Below are positions 57,951 to 64,000 of a stretch of 64,000 bases of DNA, piece by piece. How positions within the stretch are numbered: the first letter of the stretch is position 1; each line of letters opens with the position of its first letter. Position numbers and translations under genes: made by a program. Origin of the DNA: Bemisia tabaci (taxonomy: Eukaryota; Arthropoda; Insecta; Hemiptera; Aleyrodidae); NCBI RefSeq assembly GCF_918797505.1, contig NC_092794.1, positions 35,020,122 to 35,084,121 of the forward strand, given 5' to 3'. The notes below the pieces were generated by a model that worked only from the letters and a program-made list of their open reading frames with translations, was not told where the DNA came from and searched no databases.

Positions 57951-57989
57951 CATAGAATGAAGAGACTACGTCAGTCTCTTTATTCTATG
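57951..57989. repeat. 17-bp-arm hairpin
   Basis: CATAGAATGAAGAGACT, five-base loop, AGTCTCTTTATTCTATG, with one mismatch. It could be two abutting transposon ends. Confidence 0.8.
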
Positions 57990-58104
57990 CCGATGCATAG
58001 ACAGATTTTCCAGATTTTCACATCCCTGAGAGAGTAGCCCGGCAACGGATGCACGAGTCGGAGCTCGCAACAATCATGGCGCGGCGTTTCCAACAGCGCG
58101 ACGC

Positions 58105-58190
58105 CGAACTCGTTCCATCTTCCTCGCACTCGTTGGACGCTTAACTCCTTCCATCTTCCTCGCACCCGTTGCGCGTACCAGAAGAACACA
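58105..58190. repeat. Two-copy 36-bp direct repeat
   Basis: TTCCATCTTCCTCGCAC recurs after 36 bp (58113 and 58149). A related version lies at 62418-62450. Confidence 0.65.
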
Positions 58191-58411
58191 CGTAAAATTT
58201 ATCAGCTGGATAGCATTTTGCAATTCGGAACTATAGGCAGAACGGTAGGTTTTCAGGTGAGCAACTTTTGCAAAAACCATTGGCGTTTTTCATCAAAACG
58301 ATCAATGTTGCGGTTTGATGGTTCATTTTATAGCTATAGAGTTCCTTTAACACCCTGTGTTGACAGATTCTTCAAAAACATCACACTGTTGCCAAAAATT
58401 ACAAAAAAAGG

Positions 58412-58474
58412 CTATAGTTCCTTATTGCAAAATGAAGAATCCGGGGAAGCTCATTTTGCAATTAGGAACTATAG
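58412..58474. repeat. 24-bp-arm hairpin, CTATAGTTCC family
   Basis: CTATAGTTCCTTATTGCAAAATGA and its near-perfect inverse flank a 15-base loop, with one mismatch. Related words occur at 58210-58245, 62121-62150 and 62363-62380. Confidence 0.85.
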
Positions 58475-58727
58475 ATTGTTTTAGCACTGACTGCATAGAG
58501 GAGACGACCCTGGTGTCACTATTACACACTGGAGGGTTAACCCCAACAGAGAAAACACCCCTTTCTTCCATCATACGAAGAAGGGGTGGAGGTGCATTGT
58601 CCCTGCGGAAAGATATTCTACAAAAAACAGGGCGTGCCAAAATACCTACCGACTTGCTAATATTTCGAGAATGGTGGCAAATATTGACATGCAATTTGGA
58701 CGGGAGGGTTCATAGATTTGATTGACA

Positions 58728-59018
58728 TGAATCGATCAAAAAATGAAAGCATGAATCGATCGACACCGACTCGATCGACAAATTATTGAAAAACCGGTGT
58801 CATGATTCCGACATGACCGACATGAATCGATCGAAAAGTTGGGACGTGAACCGATTGACGTGATTTGATCGGCACTGATTCGATTGATGACCGTGAATCG
58901 ATCAAAAACCTGCGAATCGATCGACAAATCTGTGAATCGATTGACAACCCCGTGATTTGTTCGAAAAATCCGTGAATTGATCGATAAACCCTTGAATAGG
59001 TCAACAAACCCGTGAATC
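58728..59018 (+). repeat. Minisatellite, ~20-30-bp units of GTGAATCGATCGACAAA
   Basis: About a dozen imperfect units built on TGAATCGATCGA with spacers such as CAAACCC and AAAACC. Many TCGA/ATCGAT sites make it palindromic at short range. Confidence 0.85.
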
Positions 59019-59021
59019 GTG

Positions 59022-59460
59022 AACTTTTGAAAATTCGAAAATCCAAGATGAGCTATGTGACCGAAAATGCTATCTCGGCTCCTGGTCGATCGATCATGCT
59101 GATTTTCGGGGTCAGGGGGTATTTTTGGACGGGAAACTCGAATTTCTGGTCAAATTTTGAAAATTCGAAAATCCAAGATGGTGGATGTGGCCTAAAATGC
59201 TATCTCGGCTCCTGCTCGATCGATGTTGCTGATTTTTGGTATCAGGGGGTATTTTTGGACGGGAAACTCGAATTTCTGGTCAAGTTTTGAAAATTCGAAA
59301 ACCCAAGATGGCGGATGTGGCCTAAAATTCTATCCCGGCTCGTGCTCCATCTATCGCGGTGAATCTTGGTACCAGCTAGTATTTTTGGATGGGAAACTCG
59401 AATTTCTGATCAAATTTTGAAAATTCGAAAATCCAAGATTGTGGATGTGACCGAAAATGA
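59022..59460 (+). repeat. 130-bp satellite array, forward
   Basis: Matching points at 59041, 59171, 59301 and 59431 (ATCCAAGATG) give a 130-bp period. The unit holds GGTATTTTTGGACGGGAAAC and CTATCTCGGCTCCTG. Confidence 0.92.
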
Positions 59461-59689
59461 CCTTACTTGAGTAAGTATCCCCTGGGGGATCTTTCATTCC
59501 TCGGACACGCGTTTAAAGGGGAGTTCAGAAGACGCAACCTCAAACTTGTTTTTCGTGGATTGAAATGCGAAAAATATCGGAGAAAATTATTGTGGCTTAT
59601 GCGTAGTAAATACTTCAAAAAACGCAAAAATCAAAAATGACTGAACAAGCTTAATGTCAAAATTTGAAAAGAAACTTGGCTAGGAATTT

Positions 59690-59840
59690 GAGTTCCCCGT
59701 CCAAAAATACACCCTATACATCCAAGATTCACCACGATAGGTCGAGCAGCCCGAGATAGCATTTTAGGCCACATCCGCCATCTCGGATTTTCGAATTTTC
59801 AAAATTTTGACCAGAAATTCGAGTTTCCCGTCCAAAAATT
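59690..59840 (-). repeat. 130-bp satellite, inverted, left part of interrupted array
   Basis: One unit in inverse orientation to 59022-59460. It stops at the TIR element that starts at 59841. Confidence 0.85.
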
Positions 59841-61662
59841 CCTAAGAGCACAGTTACACAATGGAATGTTTTTAAAATGTTTCAAATTATGTCAATCTCG
59901 GATCAGTCATTGACATATGTTTCAAACACATTTTCAAAACGAATACATGAAATGGGCAAGTTGGCCATGTCTTTGAAACATATTGAAAACAAATCGAAAA
60001 TGTTTCTAATTGTGGTCATTCAAACTTTTTTAAAAATAAGTTGGAAACGTTTCAAACTTATTTCAAAAAGGCATAAATAACCCACCCAAAAAATGTGTAA
60101 GAATTGTGTCAGCTATGTGTTGTCAATATATTACAGTCCGTTCAATAAACTACATCAGAAAGGTTTCAAAAACATTTCAAAACCATTGCCACAGCTAAGC
60201 CTATGATTGAAACATATTTACGGAACATTTCTGCCAAAATTTATATGAAAATCAATGAACCTTTATTGACACCAATCAGAAGAAAATTGTAATTGTGTCA
60301 ATTTTTTTTTTAACGACCCAGGCACAGATTCATATTAGATTTGTGCACGATATGTTGTGAAAGGAGATCAACTAAATATTTTGGAAACATTTCTAACACA
60401 TATTTAAAACGTTGCTGCAGAAATTCTTGGAAGTTCGAAGTTTCTGAGAAATAAACCTGAAATATTTCTGACACAATTTGGCAACGTTTCCAAGATCCTT
60501 CAAAAACATGTTTTAGAAACAACTGGCAGATATTTCGTATTTTTAATCTGATAAGGTACAGCTATATATTAAATCTATGTATGAAACGTGACGGAATGGT
60601 ATTTGAAACGCCTTCAGATGTTCGTGTACGGATTTCCCTCATTGCTCTCGAATTGAAATACTCGTATCACTCTCATTTAATTGATCCGCGGCGATCGTAT
60701 GTCATAACCATTTAAAAAATTAATTTAAACGCATTTATTTCAGAAATGTGTCAGGAATCAGTTTAACAAAACAGTGCCTTGATTGTCATTAAAACCTGGT
60801 GAACACAAGTTGAAAACATTTCTCAGACCTTTCTAAAAATTTTCCTAGTTCAAACTGAACCCACTAGAGCGTTGACGGTTCATTTTCCGATTTTACCAAA
60901 TTTTGGTTTATTTTTTCGCCTCAAGGTTTACTTTTTGGCTATTTAATTTATCAGAGTTAAAAACGGTTTTAAATTCTTGGTATGCATCGCATTTATCTCC
61001 ATAAGAGCTTATAAGTAGTTATGGATTATCTAAAATATTGAAATCGTACATCATGCTTTGCGTATACTTTTCTAAAGTAAGGACGTCCTAATCCCTCTGA
61101 TAGTTTAATACTGATGGAGTGAACTCATAGTTCCATACTCTCCTTAGGCATGGTCTGTAATCAGGCCGCCCAGGCACTTGATTTGATAGCTATAATGCCT
61201 CCACGACATTTGCTAAAACAGATGTCTGAAAATTTTTGTACTGTTAAGAAGATGTGACATGCGGATGTATTCAACACAGAGTGGGCTCGTGTTTAACACT
61301 ACATGGACTGTAGTAATTATACCAAAAATGTGTCATAAACATTTAGAAAATTAAAGGAAAATCTGAGTTTAAAGGCTCATTGTTTTACAAATGTGTCAAA
61401 AATGCACTGTCAACGGAGACCTTTGCCCATTGTGTCATTGAAATATGTAAAAAATGAATTCGAAACATTTCAGTGACACAATCTGCAAATGTTTCACAGA
61501 CAAATAAAATGTGGTGACATGGGAATATGTTGAACACAGAGTGGCTTCGTGTTTGATACTTCATTTGGGTTTTTAAAGTGTCACGTGAAACATTTCAGAA
61601 ATGAGGCTTGGTGTCATTGACACGTTTTAAAAACATCTCTAAAACTAGGTGTGCTATTAGGG
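59841..61662. mobile_element. TIR element inserted in the inverted satellite array
   Basis: Ends CCTAAGAGCACAGTTA and, inverted, CCTAATAGCACACCTA (13 of 16 alike). Satellite units resume on both sides in the same orientation. The body is rich in GAAACATTTC and TGTGTCA words and has no ORF of note. The target duplication is not clear. Confidence 0.7.
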
Positions 61663-62115
61663 TACCCCCTGGTACCAAAAATCAGCAAGATCGATGAAAC
61701 AGGAGTTGAGATAGCATTTCAGGCCACATCCGCCATCTTGGATTTTTGAATCTCTAAAATTTGATCAAAAATTCGAGTTTCCCATCCAAAAATACCCCCT
61801 GATATCCAAAAATCAGCAAGATCCATTGAACAGGAGCCGAGATAGCTTTTTAGGCCACATCCGCCATCTTGGATTTTCAAATATTCAAAATTTGACCAGA
61901 AATTCGAGTTTCCCGTCGAAAAATACCTCCGGAAACCAACAATCAGCAAGATCCATCGAACAGGAGTCGAGATAGCATTTTAGGCCACATCCGCCATCTT
62001 GGATTTTCGAATTTTCAAAATTTGACCAGAAATTCGAGTTTCTCGTCGAAAAATACCTCCGGGTATCAAAAATCAACAAGATCGGTCGAACAGGAGCCGA
62101 GAATGCCGAGATAGC
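61663..62115 (-). repeat. 130-bp satellite array, inverted, right part
   Basis: CCATCTTG recurs at 61733, 61863 and 61993, again a 130-bp period. It ends by joining TAGTTCCGAATTGCAAAATG, the inverse of the sequence at 58214. Confidence 0.92.
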
Positions 62116-62680
62116 ATTTTGCCGTCTGCCTATAGTTCCGAATTGCAAAATGGGAAATCCGAGTTTCGCATTACGCAATAGGGAACCATAGTATAGGTCC
62201 CAATTGCAAAATGAACCTCGCGTGATCCTGCGACGGCAAATTTTTGCGGGGTCGCTGAAGCGGGATAAAAATCGTTTTTGAGGATTTTCTTTTTCTCAAT
62301 AGTAAGTAAATACCCTCCTGATACGGAATTCATCATAAAAAAAAAATCGAAAATTTGACCCTAGTTCCTTATTGCATAAAGCTGTCCAGCTGTCTTCCAG
62401 CGCGAGCCGCGGAACTTGCTCCATCTCACTCGCACTCTCTCTCGCACCCGTTGTCCTTACGGGAAAATCGACACACGCGGACCGCGATATCCCGCGAACC
62501 GGCGGGCGGATCGCGAAATCCTCCCTTATCCGGCGCCTCGGGGTAGAGAGGGATCCCAGTGCGGAATCTCAGGGTCACACGGCCTCCCGTTCACGAGATC
62601 CGCTGATACGTGAGTGAGTCAGTCAGTGAGTGAGTCAATCAACGTGAAGTCTGCTTCATTAGTATAGATATTAAAATGCA
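62116..62680. other. Inverted partner of 58.2 kb plus GC-rich unassigned DNA
   Basis: 62121-62150 mirrors 58214-58245, so 58.2-62.15 kb is one large inverted-repeat unit. From 62390 to 62600 the DNA is GC-rich and open in several frames but shows no domain. Confidence 0.5.
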
Positions 62681-62689
62681 AAGTTCCGA

Positions 62690-63200
62690 ATCTTGGGGCA
62701 TTAACTTTGAGAGAACCACCGGACCGATTTGCGTGATCTTTTTTTTAAATGAAAGCCCCTGAGCTGTAGATTTGCAGGCTGTGATCGTTTTTTCGATTTT
62801 CTCAAATTTTCTCCCATTATTTTCTCAAATTTTCTTCGATGCATTAAAACGGAGGTCCGAATCTTTAGACGTTAACTTTGAGAGAACCACTGGACCGATT
62901 TGCATGATTTTTGTTTTAAATGAAAGGCTGTGATCTGTAGATTTGCAGACTGTGATCGTTTTTTCGATTTTCTCAAATTGTCTTACTTTTATCGACGAGT
63001 GAAGTTTAGCTGGGCTCAAATTTTCTCCCATTTATTCAGACTAAAGTCCGCATTTTGGGACATTAACTTTGAGAGAACACCCGGACCGATTTGCATGGGG
63101 TTTTTTTTAAATGAAAGCTTCTGATCTGTAAATTTGCAGGCTGTAATTGTTTTTTCGATTTTCTCAAATTTTCTTACTTTTATCGACGAGTAAAGTTCAG
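62690..63200 (+). repeat. Three-copy tandem repeat, ~171/191-bp period
   Basis: TTAACTTTGAGAGAAC starts at 62701, 62872 and 63063. Each unit continues with GGACCGATTTGC, TAAATGAAAG and GATCGTTTTTTCGATTTTCT. The later units carry an extra TTACTTTTATCGACGAG segment. Confidence 0.9.
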
Positions 63201-63600
63201 CTGTTTTGAGCGGTCATCTGGCCGCTACCTGCTTGCCCGTCCCTAGATACCCCCACTAGGGTCTCAGCCACCCCTCCCACCACGTTCTTTCGGCTATCTC
63301 CGTTTTCTTTCGTATAGCTTTCCTCCCACCAACCTCAAAGAAGGTTTGGGTCGCATTGTCGTTCGTCACTCACCACCCACATTCCGTCGCAATCTCTCAG
63401 CTACTCCGCTTCACCACTTCTTGATAGGCATCCTGGCGGTTTGACTGACCCTGACTTATGAACTGCAGCGGTGCGCACACGTATTGCTAACAACATGTAT
63501 TGTTATGAACATTTCATTCTTATTCGTTCTTTTCTCTTTCCAACTTTGTTTCAAATTTGCTTCGTTTCTTCCTCTCTCTTTATTTTGTTGGTCGGTCGAC
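63201..63600. other. No gene recognised
   Basis: C/T-rich stretch before the second Helitron frame. Open for part of its length without a motif until ~63600. Confidence 0.4.
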
Positions 63601-63602
63601 TA

Positions 63603-64000
63603 CGTTGATCGGCTTTTTGCTATTGAAAGCACATTAAGACTTCATGGATTTTCAATATCATCATTTGATCTTCCGGAATTGCTTCCAATTAACCTGAATC
63701 TTCAAGGGTCAGAGCCTGACTCTCCTCCCCCTAAAACTATGATTCCATGATTTCTGCCGCTAACCCAGAGCAACATCAAATTATTTCTGAAATAATTAGT
63801 CTCATCCAAAATCCATCTTACACGTGTAATGCGATTTTCATTGATGGTCCAGGAGGATCGGGAAAAACTTTCGTTTAAGAATGTCTTACTGCGTATTGTA
63901 CAAAGGAAAACTTAGACGTCGTCTCCGTTGCTTGGACAGGTATCGCCGCATCGTTGCTACCTAACGGTCGGCCGGTTCATAGAAAATTCAAAATTCCTTC
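63603..64000 (+). pseudogene. Second Helitron PIF1-type helicase, 5' part, cut by window end
   Basis: A first frame (to 63750) ends with AIESTLRLHGFSISSFDLPE, like the segment before the helicase core of Helitrons. After a shift, the frame from 63747 gives NPEQHQIISEII, Walker A FIDGPGGSGKTF (~63850) and SVAWTGIAASLLPNGRPVHR. A TAA breaks it just after Walker A. It resembles but is clearly distinct from the copy at 15118-17325. Confidence 0.82.

Noticed and set aside
58728..59018. CRISPR-like array of TGAATCGATCGA units
   Set aside because: Imperfect, variable short units without conserved repeat/spacer architecture, in eukaryotic DNA; minisatellite.
62390..62617. Three overlapping GC-rich open frames
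   Set aside because: Open by composition only; no domain and all phases open.

Overview
The window reads as repeat-dense nuclear DNA of an arthropod, most likely an insect. The grounds are a host gene split by GT-AG introns, BEL/Pao, Copia and Ty3/Gypsy retroelements including an env-bearing errantivirus-like copy, Helitron helicase remnants, and a Transib-like transposon. The exact species cannot be read from the sequence; a hemipteran is only a guess. No bacterial-type operon, rRNA gene, CRISPR array or plasmid feature was seen.

Host gene: five + strand exons (36291-36446, 36629-36717, 46360-46495, 47428-47517, 48968-49101) join in phase. They encode the C-terminal half of a FERM domain and the following linker of a PTPN14/PTPN21-type (Drosophila Pez) tyrosine phosphatase. 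The upstream FERM exons and the phosphatase domain are not visible. The 9.6-kb intron between exons 2 and 3 is filled with fold-back repeats, a LINE ORF1 remnant, a TIR element and a minisatellite.

Left part (1-24 kb): a BEL/Pao-like element with two near-identical LTRs and a 5-bp target duplication (219-4766) has lost RT, RNase H and integrase. Next is a Copia pol remnant on the minus strand (6814-8420), split by a near-perfect 1.86-kb fold-back element (4955-6813). Then come a gag-pro fragment of a Ty3/Gypsy element with its 5' LTR (11849-14183), a LINE tail, a Helitron PIF1-type helicase frame with three stops (15118-17325), satellites, and a Transib-like non-autonomous transposon (21305-23994) with CACAGTG termini and a 5-bp duplication.

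Central part (24-34.6 kb): a decayed errantivirus-like Ty3/Gypsy provirus on the minus strand. Its order is gag (with coiled coil and CCHC knuckle), an SGNH-hydrolase-like domain, a protease-like remnant, RT, RNase H, integrase and a membrane-anchored F-type envelope. The SGNH-like domain between gag and RT is the most unusual coding feature in the window.

Right part (49-64 kb): a second Ty3/Gypsy gag is split by a 2.2-kb DNA element with long TIRs and a perfect 10-bp duplication (MULE-like). It is followed by tandem and fold-back repeats, inverted arrays of a 130-bp satellite interrupted by another TIR element, a three-copy tandem repeat, and the start of a second Helitron helicase that runs off the window end.

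Overall the window is a nested repeat landscape in and around one host gene. Several insertions can be ordered, because removing the insert plus one target duplication makes the interrupted frame continuous. All coordinates and motifs were read by eye; no database search was run.
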